From the NCBI RefSeq assembly GCF_007829835.1, contig NZ_VIWP01000003.1:620001-684000 (forward strand): a stretch of 64,000 nt of DNA, read 5' to 3'. The position numbers and the translations under genes are program-made. Source of the DNA: Neorhizobium alkalisoli (GTDB lineage: Bacteria > Pseudomonadota > Alphaproteobacteria > Rhizobiales > Rhizobiaceae). Positions 33,477-40,794 of this stretch are shown in pieces; the first letter of the stretch is position 1, and the number at the start of each line of letters is the position of its first letter. Under the pieces are notes generated by a model, which was not told where the DNA came from, did not search any database, and saw nothing but the letters and a program-made list of their open reading frames with translations.

Positions 33477-33839
33477 TCATTCGCCCTGTGCACGCCAATT
33501 GCGCAAGGCATCCAAATGCGCCAGGAATTCTGGAATTGTCCGGTCGACAGTCAGCCAGAGAATATCGATATCCAGATGAAAATACTGATGCGCAATGCGG
33601 TTGCGCATGTTTCTGATATCCTTCCAGGCAATTTCAGGGTGGTCGATAACGAAGTCCGGAAAATGATCCATGATCTTCGTTACGCACTCACCGATCGCCA
33701 TGATATTGGCGACCACGGCATCCTGCCTGATCTCATCCAGCCGAAACGCCTCGAGGTTTTGTCCCTTCGCGTATCTGACAACCTTGCTGCCCGTTACGAA
33801 CATGCGGTCGAGATAGATTTCAAGCCGTTCCGATGTCAT
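33477..33839 (-). CDS. hepT: HepT-like ribonuclease toxin (DUF86)
   Basis: A 120-residue all-helical protein of the HEPN family. The RNase signature RNRIAHQYF (R-x4-H) is at about residues 80-88, with the family context IRNMRNRIAHQYFHLDIDILW. HepT toxins cleave or sense RNA and are blocked by the partner nucleotidyltransferase, which can modify the toxin. It overlaps the upstream mntA gene by four bases. The pair sits inside the urate operon, between uraD and allA, in the same orientation. Confidence 0.9.
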   Translation of the reverse strand: MTSERLEIYLDRMFVTGSKVVRYAKGQNLEAFRLDEIRQDAVVANIMAIGECVTKIMDHFPDFVIDHPEIAWKDIRNMRNRIAHQYFHLDIDILWLTVDRTIPEFLAHLDALRNWRAQGE

Positions 33840-34126
33840 ATGGCGGCAGCTTCGGCAATGATGCGTTTGCGGATCCCCGGCGGAAAATCTCCCGGTACCT
33901 TGACGTCAACACTGATGCCCAGAGCATCTTCAAGATCGCCCTGCAAGCCACCGAGGGTAAACAGAGATGTCGAGGGCGACGGATCGACAAGGATATCGAG
34001 ATCGCTGTCGGTGCGGTCTTCTCCACGCAGCACGGAACCGTAGACACGAGGATTGGAGACCTGCCGACGAGCGACGATCTGGCGAATGACTTCCCGGTTC
34101 TGCTCCAAGACTTCCGACGGTCTCAT
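33836..34126 (-). CDS. mntA: MntA-like minimal nucleotidyltransferase antitoxin
   Basis: A 96-residue minimal nucleotidyltransferase. The catalytic motif is PRVYGSVLRGEDRTDSDLDILVD (split at residues 27-49; GSxxRG and the DxD pair are intact), followed by LGGLQGDLEDALGISVDV as usual for MNT proteins. In MntA-HepT modules this protein AMPylates or otherwise inactivates HepT. The ATG at 34126 was chosen because the 16-residue extension upstream is not conserved. It overlaps hepT by four bases. Confidence 0.9.
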   Translation of the reverse strand: MRPSEVLEQNREVIRQIVARRQVSNPRVYGSVLRGEDRTDSDLDILVDPSPSTSLFTLGGLQGDLEDALGISVDVKVPGDFPPGIRKRIIAEAAAI

Positions 34127-34186
34127 GATTTTGCCTTTGCTGACAGAACAACTATAGGCGATGGTCCGCGCCAAGAAAAGGATGCC

Positions 34187-34684
34187 TCACGCCTCCGGCA
34201 GCAAGGCCAGAAGCCGCAACAGGGCGATCCTCTCCACCTGCGCCGTCGCCGTTTCGAATTCCGCCTCGGCATCATTGCCGACCCGCGCTTCAAACGCGGC
34301 CAGAATGTCGTCCTTCGTCAGTCCCTTGACCGCAATGATGAAAGGAAAGCCGAATTTTTCCGTATAGGCGGTGTTGAGCGCGGTGAAGCGGGCATGTTCC
34401 GCCGGCGACAGTCGGTCGAGCCCGGCGCCGGCCTGTTCCTTGCGGCTGCCTTCGGTCAATTCGCCGGCAATGGCGAGCTTTCCGGCAAGATCCGGATGCG
34501 ACCGCAGGATGGTGAGCCGCTCGTCCCGGCCTGCATTGCGAAACACCTGCACCATGGCCGCATGCACGCCCTTCGCCGTCAGCGGCACGAAAATCAGCCC
34601 GCCGTCATAGGCACGCTCGGCTATGACGGGCGAATGTTCGAAAACGCCGCCAAACCGTTCAATGAAATCGCCACGTGCCGTCAT
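34187..34684 (-). CDS. uraD: OHCU decarboxylase
   Basis: A 165-residue UraD-family protein. Signatures are FIERFGGVFEHSPVIAERA, the catalytic LRSHPDLAGKLA (conserved His, about residues 67-78), and EKFGFPFIIAVKGLTKDDI (about 118-136). It decarboxylates 2-oxo-4-hydroxy-4-carboxy-5-ureidoimidazoline stereospecifically to (S)-allantoin. The ATG overlaps the puuE stop (ATGA), so the two enzymes are translationally coupled. Confidence 0.94.
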   Translation of the reverse strand: MTARGDFIERFGGVFEHSPVIAERAYDGGLIFVPLTAKGVHAAMVQVFRNAGRDERLTILRSHPDLAGKLAIAGELTEGSRKEQAGAGLDRLSPAEHARFTALNTAYTEKFGFPFIIAVKGLTKDDILAAFEARVGNDAEAEFETATAQVERIALLRLLALLPEA

Positions 34685-35616
34685 GCGGTCGCTGCCGGCT
34701 TGTGATGCGCATGCCAATGCCTTGCGATCTCGATGCGCTGCGGCACCCAGACTTTTTCGTGGGAGAGCACATATTCCATGAAGCGCCTAAGCCCCGCGAC
34801 ACGGCCGGGCCGGCCGACGAGGCGGCAATGCAGGCCGACCGACATCATTTTGGGCGCCCCTTCCTGGCCTTCGCGATAAAGCGTGTCGAAGGCGTCCTTG
34901 AGATAGGTAAAGAACTGGTCGCCGGAGTTGAAACCCTGCGGCGTCGCAAAGCGCATATCGTTGGTATCAAGCGTATAGGGAACGATCAGGAACGGCTTGC
35001 CGTCCAGACCCGGCACCCAGGAGGGCAGATCGTCGGCATAGCTGTCGGAGGAATAGAGGAAACCGCCCTCTTCCATGACAAGCTTCAGCGTATTGTCCGA
35101 GGGTTTGCCCTGATACATGCCATAAGGCCGCTCGCCGACGAGCTCGGTATGCAGGCGCACGGCTTCCAAAATGTGCTCGCGCTCCTTCGCCTCGGGAAAA
35201 TCCTTGTATTCCAGCCAGCGATAGCCGTGGCTGGCGATTTCCCAGCCGGCTTCCTTCATGGCGGCGACGGCTTCAGGATTGCGCGCCATGGCGAGTGTGA
35301 CGCCATAGACGGTGCATTGCATCTTGAGCTCGGTGAACAGCCGCCACAGCCGCCAGAAGCCGGCGCGGGAGCCGTATTCGTAGATCGATTCCATGTTTAG
35401 ATTGCGCTGGCCCGGCCAAGGCGCCGCACCGACGATTTCCGACAGCAGGTTTTCCGAGGCCGGATCGCCATCCATGATCGAGCTCTCGCCGCCCTCCTCG
35501 TAATTGATCACGAATTGCACCGCGACATGGGCGCCGCCCGGCCATTTCGGATCGGGCGGGTTGCGGCCGTAACCGATGAGTTCGCGCGGATAGTCTTTTG
35601 CCTGCATGTCGTTCAC
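34681..35616 (-). CDS. puuE: Allantoinase PuuE (polysaccharide-deacetylase fold)
   Basis: A 311-residue cofactor-poor allantoinase. It starts YPRELIGYGRNPPDPKWPGGAHVAVQFVINYEEGGE, the family opening (split here for residues 7-41), and has WEIASHGYRWLEY (about 133-145), KPFLIVPYTLDTNDMRF and the C-terminal LHCRLVGRPGRVAGL. These match PuuE of Pseudomonas and rhizobia, which opens the hydantoin ring of allantoin to allantoate. It is the first gene of the minus-strand urate operon. Confidence 0.95.
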   Translation of the reverse strand: MNDMQAKDYPRELIGYGRNPPDPKWPGGAHVAVQFVINYEEGGESSIMDGDPASENLLSEIVGAAPWPGQRNLNMESIYEYGSRAGFWRLWRLFTELKMQCTVYGVTLAMARNPEAVAAMKEAGWEIASHGYRWLEYKDFPEAKEREHILEAVRLHTELVGERPYGMYQGKPSDNTLKLVMEEGGFLYSSDSYADDLPSWVPGLDGKPFLIVPYTLDTNDMRFATPQGFNSGDQFFTYLKDAFDTLYREGQEGAPKMMSVGLHCRLVGRPGRVAGLRRFMEYVLSHEKVWVPQRIEIARHWHAHHKPAATA

Positions 35617-35677
35617 CTCGTATTTTTCGGCAACGGTAGCGCACCCGTTCGCCGAATGTCGAGATGGAAACGTGAGC

Positions 35678-35980
35678 CTACAGCCCAGCCATCCTCAGCA
35701 GTGCCACACAGGCGACGCCGAGCGCGACGGCGGCAAGCATCGGCAGCCGCAGGGCGGCAATCGCGGTGACGCCGCAGGCCACGGTTTCGGCAATCCCGGT
35801 CGCAAAGGCGGTCGGCGCCACGACCGCCATCAGCACGGCCGGTGGGATCGATTCGATCGCCTTGCGACGATTGCCGTCGAGCGAGACATGGCGAACGAGC
35901 ACAAGACCGCTGACCCGTGTAAAAATGGTCGCGGCCGCCATCGCGAGAATGGCGAGAAGCGTATCGAGATCCACGCTCAC
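35678..35980 (-). CDS. azlD: AzlD-family branched-chain amino acid exporter subunit
   Basis: A 100-residue membrane protein with four short hydrophobic segments (about residues 5-20, 40-58, 60-78, 80-98). The pattern LAMAAATIFTRVSGLVL and IPPAVLMAVVAPTAFATG is that of AzlD. It pairs with AzlC in an exporter of branched-chain amino acids or their analogues. The gene overlaps the azlC stop (ATGA), the usual arrangement. Confidence 0.9.
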   Translation of the reverse strand: MSVDLDTLLAILAMAAATIFTRVSGLVLVRHVSLDGNRRKAIESIPPAVLMAVVAPTAFATGIAETVACGVTAIAALRLPMLAAVALGVACVALLRMAGL

Positions 35981-36684
35981 GACAGGGCCTCCGCAGCTTC
36001 GCGCCGTCCGCCGGCAAGGGCGACCAGCAGGCCGGCAAGCGCGCCGGCGGCGATATACCAGACACCGGGGATGAAATGCTGGGTGGCGACGGCGGCCGCA
36101 CCGCTTGCCGCCAGCACGGCACCGGTCTGCGGGCCTTTCCAGAATCCCATGATCAGCACGATGAAGACCGCCGGAAAGGCAAAATCGAGACCGAGCGTGA
36201 CGGGATCGCCGAGGAAGGCGCCGAGCACAGCGCCCGCCAGCCCGGACAAGACCCAGGCGAGGTAAAAGGGTGTCGCGAGACCGGCGAACCAGGCCGGCGT
36301 CAGTTTTGCCGCACGCGAGCGGAACTCGGCCATGGCCCAGATCTCGTCGGCGAGGAAGAGCATGGAGGTGACCCGCGATGCCGGCGAAAAACCGTCCATC
36401 TTGGTGGCAAGAGAGGCGCTCATCAGCACGTGGCGGATATTGACGAGCAGGGCTGCAAAGCCGAGGCCCGTCCAGGCGGCCGGATGCGTCCAGATATCCA
36501 TCGCCACGAATTGTGAGCCGCCGGCAAAGACCAGCGCACTCATCAACGCGACTTCTACCGGCGAAAGCCCTTTGGTGGCGGCCACGGCTCCAAAGACGAG
36601 GCCGATCGGCACGACAGCCGCAATCAGCGGCGCAATCGCGGCCATGCCGCCCAGAAACTCCCGGGATCTCATTTTCGTCTGCAC
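35977..36684 (-). CDS. azlC: AzlC-family branched-chain amino acid exporter subunit
   Basis: A 235-residue membrane protein with about five hydrophobic segments. Family signatures include IGLVFGAVAATKGLSPVEVALMSALVFAGGSQFVA (residues about 27-61) and NIRHVLMSASLATKM. The start is a GTG at 36684 with GGAGGAG eight bases upstream; an ATG four codons later is less well placed. With AzlD it forms the exporter. The AraC gene 280 bases upstream and the 16-bp repeat between them point to local regulation. Confidence 0.92.
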   Translation of the reverse strand: MQTKMRSREFLGGMAAIAPLIAAVVPIGLVFGAVAATKGLSPVEVALMSALVFAGGSQFVAMDIWTHPAAWTGLGFAALLVNIRHVLMSASLATKMDGFSPASRVTSMLFLADEIWAMAEFRSRAAKLTPAWFAGLATPFYLAWVLSGLAGAVLGAFLGDPVTLGLDFAFPAVFIVLIMGFWKGPQTGAVLAASGAAAVATQHFIPGVWYIAAGALAGLLVALAGGRREAAEALS

Positions 36685-36712
36685 GTCAAATTCTCCTCCA
36701 TGCCTAGCATCC

Positions 36713-36838
36713 GCCCCTCATCCGCCTGCCGGCACCTTCTCCCCGCTGGCGGGGAGAAGGGATATGCCGCACTCTCCATGGCCCAATCGGGGCACGTCCC
36801 CTCTACCCACCTGAGGGGAGAGGGTTAGGGTGAGGGGC
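36713..36838. repeat. Rhizobial palindromic intergenic repeat (mosaic type)
   Basis: A 126-base element bounded by GCCCCTCA and TGAGGGGC contains CCTTCTCCCCG-CTGG-CGGGGAGAAGG (36735-36760) and a second hairpin around CCCCTC...GAGGGG (36797-36820). It resembles the widespread rhizobial intergenic repeats (RIME2-like) and lies between azlC and the AraC gene. Confidence 0.7.
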
Positions 36839-36898
36839 AAAACCGGATGGGAAGGCCTGCTTCGGCGAGAGCCATTAAAGCCTCGCAAAAAGCGCGTA

Positions 36899-36914
36899 TT
36901 GAACAAAAGTGACA
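36899..36914 (-). promoter_or_regulatory. 16-bp repeat upstream of azlC, candidate AraC-type site
   Basis: TTGAACAAAAGTGACA occurs here and again, unchanged, at 37852-37867 in the same orientation. This copy is 215 bases upstream of azlC and just beyond the 3' end of the AraC gene. AraC-family proteins bind such direct asymmetric sites. Confidence 0.6.
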
Positions 36915-36960
36915 GCCGGCCATCAGTCGAGCAGAGAAGTCACCGCACGGAGATATCGCT

Positions 36961-37818
36961 TCAACGGACGCGATATTGCCCCGGCGTCAAACCGCTGCGG
37001 GCCTTGAAATGTCGGGTGAAATGCGCCTGGTCGGCAAAGCCGCATTCGAGCGCGATCTCCGCCGGCTGGCCGCCCTGCCGCAGGCGGCGGCGGGCATGCT
37101 GGACGCGGATATCGGTGAGGAAGGAATGCGGCGTGATATGGAATTGCCGCCGAAAGGCGCGGATCAGATGGGCGCGGCTGAGGCCGGCGACCGAGGCCAG
37201 CTCCTCGAGCCCGACATCATCGGCAAAATTCTCGACCAGATAGTCGCGCGCCCGCTCGACGGCATTCTTTTCGCGCGTATCAGCCGGGATGATGATCGAG
37301 CTGCCATGGCGGCGGAAAACCGCGTCGAGCACTTCGAACATCGGCTGGCTGGTCTCAAGCGCGCCGGCACCCTCTTCCAGCGTGACATGCGCCCGATAAA
37401 AAGCATCCGCCAGCGCCTGGTCGCGCAGGATCTGCCGCCCGAAAGCCGGCGTGCCCTGAAACGGCTTGCCGGTGACGTCCTCCAGGATCTCGCGCAAAAG
37501 CGCCATGTCCGGATAGATCATCCGGTAACGATAGCCACCCTCGCGCGGCGCGCCGTCATGGATCTCGCCGGGATTGATCAGATAAAGGTCGCCGGGACCG
37601 GAGGCCTCGCGGGTGCCGCGGATCGTCGCTATCTGCGCGCCCTTGTCGATCGCGCCGATGCTGAACGTGTCATGCGCATGCGGCGCGAACTGATGGGTCA
37701 GAAACGTCGCCGACAGGCATTCCATGCCGCCGAAGCGCGTATCCCGCCAGAAACGGGTCTTTTCCGCCTGTGCCAGCGGCATATGGTCGGAAGCCTGTTC
37801 CTGCGAGATATTGTCCAT
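36961..37818 (-). CDS. AraC-family transcriptional regulator, probable azlCD activator
   Basis: A 285-residue AraC regulator. The N-terminal cupin-like sensor (about residues 15-165) has LTHQFAPHAHDTFSIG and GDLYLINPGEIHDG. The C-terminal double helix-turn-helix (about 185-285) has GLEELASVAGLSRAHLIRAFRRQF and QPAEIALECGFADQAHFTRHFKARSG. This domain pairing is common for regulators linked to azlCD-like exporters. An exact 16-bp repeat lies 34 bases upstream of its start and again upstream of azlC, so autoregulation and azlCD control are likely. Confidence 0.9.
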   Translation of the reverse strand: MDNISQEQASDHMPLAQAEKTRFWRDTRFGGMECLSATFLTHQFAPHAHDTFSIGAIDKGAQIATIRGTREASGPGDLYLINPGEIHDGAPREGGYRYRMIYPDMALLREILEDVTGKPFQGTPAFGRQILRDQALADAFYRAHVTLEEGAGALETSQPMFEVLDAVFRRHGSSIIIPADTREKNAVERARDYLVENFADDVGLEELASVAGLSRAHLIRAFRRQFHITPHSFLTDIRVQHARRRLRQGGQPAEIALECGFADQAHFTRHFKARSGLTPGQYRVR

Positions 37819-37851
37819 GCCTCAAGTCTAGCAGATTTGCCGGCAGGGCTC

Positions 37852-37867
37852 TTGAACAAAAGTGACA
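37852..37867 (-). promoter_or_regulatory. 16-bp repeat upstream of the AraC gene, candidate operator
   Basis: A second exact copy of TTGAACAAAAGTGACA, 34 bases before the start of the AraC gene, in the same orientation as the copy at 36899. The position fits an autoregulatory site overlapping the promoter. Confidence 0.6.
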
Positions 37868-37902
37868 AGCGGACGACCGGGACAGAACCGCCCCGGATCG
37901 CC

Positions 37903-38610
37903 TCAGGCGATCTTGCGGGCGGCGACGCGCCCCATCGGATGCAGCGAATGAACGAGGAAGGGCGCACCCGGTTCGTCTTCGACAAATAGCGCGAGATTGG
38001 CGACTTCGACCGGCTTCGTCAGATAAGGGTCAAAATAATCCCGCAGCGCCAGTTCGAAGCGCGGCATATCCTTCTGCGCCATCGGGCCTGTCAGCGTCAT
38101 GTGGAAGCGATATTCGTCCATGACATAGGCATTGCCCCAGCGGTAGAGATTGGCGAATTGCGGCGCCGAGAGATCGCCTGGATCGCAGCGTTCCAGCTCG
38201 TCATCCGAAAGCGGCGCACGAAACACGTCGAATTCCTGCACCACGGAGCAGGCGAGATGACGCATCTGCTCGCAGGGGCGCATCGCCATCAGACCATAAT
38301 AATTGCCGAGCCGCCCGACTTCGAGCAGCGGCAGTTCGAACGGATCATGGGCGCCGGCAAAGCGCATCAGGTGGCGCAGCAGCATCGATTCGGTAATGCC
38401 CGAGGCCAGCCGGAATGGTGCCTTGAGCGTGGCATGAAAACCGCTGCGGCGCGGGATCGCCGTGTTATAGGCAATATCATGCAGACCGATGCCGCGCACG
38501 GCCGGCATGTCGGTCGCCTCGCCCGAAAACGCACTGCGACCAAGCCATTGCGACGCTGCAAGTGTCAGCGGATCATGGGCCGGCGGAGTAAAATATATGG
38601 CATAACGCAT
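37903..38610 (-). CDS. DUF1045 protein, 2H phosphoesterase-like
   Basis: A 235-residue DUF1045 protein. It contains two H-x-T/S motifs: GFHATLKAP (about residues 56-64) and RFHMTLTGP (about 172-180), the signature of the 2H phosphoesterase superfamily that acts on cyclic or 2',3' phosphates. DUF1045 proteins are often encoded near phosphonate genes, but none is present here. The start is the ATG at 38610. The substrate is unknown; both motifs look intact, so activity is plausible. Confidence 0.87.
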   Translation of the reverse strand: MRYAIYFTPPAHDPLTLAASQWLGRSAFSGEATDMPAVRGIGLHDIAYNTAIPRRSGFHATLKAPFRLASGITESMLLRHLMRFAGAHDPFELPLLEVGRLGNYYGLMAMRPCEQMRHLACSVVQEFDVFRAPLSDDELERCDPGDLSAPQFANLYRWGNAYVMDEYRFHMTLTGPMAQKDMPRFELALRDYFDPYLTKPVEVANLALFVEDEPGAPFLVHSLHPMGRVAARKIA

Positions 38611-38760
38611 GCGTCACCTTCTTGCGCGCCTCTTCGGACCATCGGTCCTTCCAGCGCCTGTGGCCTGCCCCGATATCTTACGCGATGCTCAACTATCCCC
38701 GGTGAGCGGATTAGGTGATTTGCGTGACAGATTAACGACGAAGAGACCTCTAATTCGCGT

Positions 38761-39960
38761 TTAACGCGAAGCAACGGCAAGATGATTTTGCAGTGTAAAG
38801 GAGGCCGGAAGCGCAATTTCGCGGCCGATTGCCAGATCAACCGCCATTTCGGCAAGTTTATGTGCAAGGCCGAAGCTGACTTTGAAGCCGCCCGTCAATG
38901 CAATCACATGTGGATGATCGGGATGTGACCCGACCATCGGATCACGGTCGATCGCCTTCGGCCGCAGACCCGCCCAGCGCTCGATGATGGGCGCATCGCC
39001 CAGCATGGGAACGAGATCGCGGGCACGCCGGATCAGGTCGTCGAGCTGCGCATCGGTCGAGCCGGCATCATCGAACACGTCCTCGCTCGTGCTGCCGATC
39101 GCAACATGCCCGCCCTCATGGGCAACGACATAAAGCCCGTTCAGAAAAATCACCGGCAGCGCCGGATCAATATCGGCCTTCAGCAACGCAGCCTGCCCCT
39201 TGACCGGCTGGCCGATCGGTTTTGGCATCGGCGCCGAAATGGCTTCCAGGATCGGGAACGATTGATGGCCGACAGAGACGATGCAGTGGCCGAAAGCGAT
39301 CCTGCGGCCATCAGAAAGAAGGACGGTCCGGGCGACCGGATCGATATCGATTGCGGCAAGGCCTTCGGCGACATGCACATGTCGGCCCTTCCGCAAGGCA
39401 GCGGCAAGAGCTGTCGTCAGCAGCCGCGGAGAAACGCGCGCCGCGAACGTGTCGTGCACAAGGCCTGCGTCAAAACTGTTCTGGGGCCAACCGGAGACCG
39501 GCGAGCCGTCGAGCACGTGCCAATGAAAGCGATGGCCCGACTGGTGCCAGTTCGTTTCGGCTTCGGTGGAATGCCGCAGCGCGATCGTCCGCAGATGCGG
39601 TTTTGGCAACGGGATCAGCCGGCCCGAACGCCGGTAACCGCAGGAAAGACCCGTCTCGGCTTCCAGCACCGCCACCTCGTCTTCGAGCGACAGAAGCGCT
39701 TCGAACTGGAACTGCTTCTTGTCGTTCCACTTGTCGGGCATATGCGGCATCAGCGCGCCAAGCAGGCCGCCGCTTGCCCCCTGCCCCAGCTTTCCTGCTT
39801 CGACAAGCATTGTGCTTATGCCCAGCCGCTCGGCCTTCACCGCCGCCCAGAGCCCCATGATGCCGCCGCCGAGAATGACGAGATCGGTACGGACCGGAAG
39901 ATCGGCAAAGGCATGATCCGATTGACCGGCAGAGCCGGGCGGATTATCCGCATGTCCCAT
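38761..39960 (-). CDS. FAD-dependent oxidoreductase next to mnmD (DAO family)
   Basis: A 399-residue DAO-fold flavoprotein. The FAD motif DLVILGGGIMGLWAAVKAERLG is at about residues 26-47, followed by GASGGLLGALMPHMPDKW and the C-terminal LTGGFKVSFGLAHKLAEMA. It is divergent from mnmD and its ATG (39960) overlaps the mnmD ATG by two bases on the opposite strand. This pairing suggests it is the stand-alone counterpart of the MnmC oxidoreductase domain, which converts cmnm5U34 to nm5U34 in tRNA. DadA-like amino-acid oxidation is the alternative. The start lacks a clear ribosome-binding site; an upstream ATG or GTG inside mnmD is possible. Confidence 0.72.
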   Translation of the reverse strand: MGHADNPPGSAGQSDHAFADLPVRTDLVILGGGIMGLWAAVKAERLGISTMLVEAGKLGQGASGGLLGALMPHMPDKWNDKKQFQFEALLSLEDEVAVLEAETGLSCGYRRSGRLIPLPKPHLRTIALRHSTEAETNWHQSGHRFHWHVLDGSPVSGWPQNSFDAGLVHDTFAARVSPRLLTTALAAALRKGRHVHVAEGLAAIDIDPVARTVLLSDGRRIAFGHCIVSVGHQSFPILEAISAPMPKPIGQPVKGQAALLKADIDPALPVIFLNGLYVVAHEGGHVAIGSTSEDVFDDAGSTDAQLDDLIRRARDLVPMLGDAPIIERWAGLRPKAIDRDPMVGSHPDHPHVIALTGGFKVSFGLAHKLAEMAVDLAIGREIALPASFTLQNHLAVASR

Positions 39961-40732
39961 GAGCGAGCAAAATCCCGAATTTTCGACAGAGCCGAACCGC
40001 ATGCCGGCTGCCACGGCGCCGGAGGTCCAGACGCTGGACTGGCATGACGGCGATATGCCGTATTCCCGCGAATTTGGCGATCACTTTTATTGCCGCACCG
40101 ATGGAAGGCTGGAATGCGGCCATGTCTTTCTCTCCGGCAACAATCTGCCGGAACGCTGGGAAACGATGGTGTCTCCGGACGGAGACACGAGCGTAAAAAC
40201 CTTCCGCATCGGCGAACTCGGCTTCGGCACCGGCCTGAATTTCTGCGAGACATGGCGGCAGTGGAAAGAAGCCCGCCGCCCTGGCACGCGGCTGCATTTC
40301 ACCTCGTTCGAACTCTATCCGATGAGCCGCGAAGAGATCGATCGGGCGCTTGTCCGCTGGCCGGAAATCGACGCGGAGCGCAAGGCATTGGTCGCAGCCT
40401 GGCCGGACCAGCCCGCCGGCCACGTGGTGATCGACATCGACGAGGCGACCCGCCTGACCGTTATCTGCGGCCCGGCCCTTGTCGGCGTTTCGGCAGCCGA
40501 GCCCGATTTCGACGCCTGGTTTCTCGACGGTTTTGCGCCATCGCGCAATGCCGACATGTGGTCCGCGGAACTGATGCAGACACTCTTCGCCAAAACCGTT
40601 ACCGGTGGCACGTTCGGCACCTATGCGGCGGCCGGCTTCGTGCGTCGCAATCTGGCGGCCGCCGGCTTTACCGTCGAACGCAGACCGGGCTTTGCCGGAA
40701 AGCGCGAAATGCTCTGCGGTCGCAAGTCCTGA
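39959..40732 (+). CDS. mnmD: tRNA (mnm5s2U34)-methyltransferase MnmD
   Basis: A 257-residue SAM-dependent methyltransferase of the MnmC N-terminal domain type. Signatures are LDWHDGDMPYSREFGDHFY (about residues 26-44), FRIGELGFGTGLNF (SAM motif I, about 82-95), FTSFELYPMS, and FDAWFLDGFAPSRNADMW (about 182-199), followed by GGTFGTYAAAGFVRRNL. It methylates nm5s2U to mnm5s2U at position 34 of several tRNAs. In E. coli this domain is fused to the FAD oxidoreductase as MnmC; here it is separate and divergent from an FAD oxidoreductase gene. Confidence 0.92.
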   Translation: MSEQNPEFSTEPNRMPAATAPEVQTLDWHDGDMPYSREFGDHFYCRTDGRLECGHVFLSGNNLPERWETMVSPDGDTSVKTFRIGELGFGTGLNFCETWRQWKEARRPGTRLHFTSFELYPMSREEIDRALVRWPEIDAERKALVAAWPDQPAGHVVIDIDEATRLTVICGPALVGVSAAEPDFDAWFLDGFAPSRNADMWSAELMQTLFAKTVTGGTFGTYAAAGFVRRNLAAAGFTVERRPGFAGKREMLCGRKS

Positions 40733-40794
40733 TTTCGGTTAAGTAGACGCACCCGTCACTCCGAGATCAGGAAGACCTGCCGGCAACAATAGGC

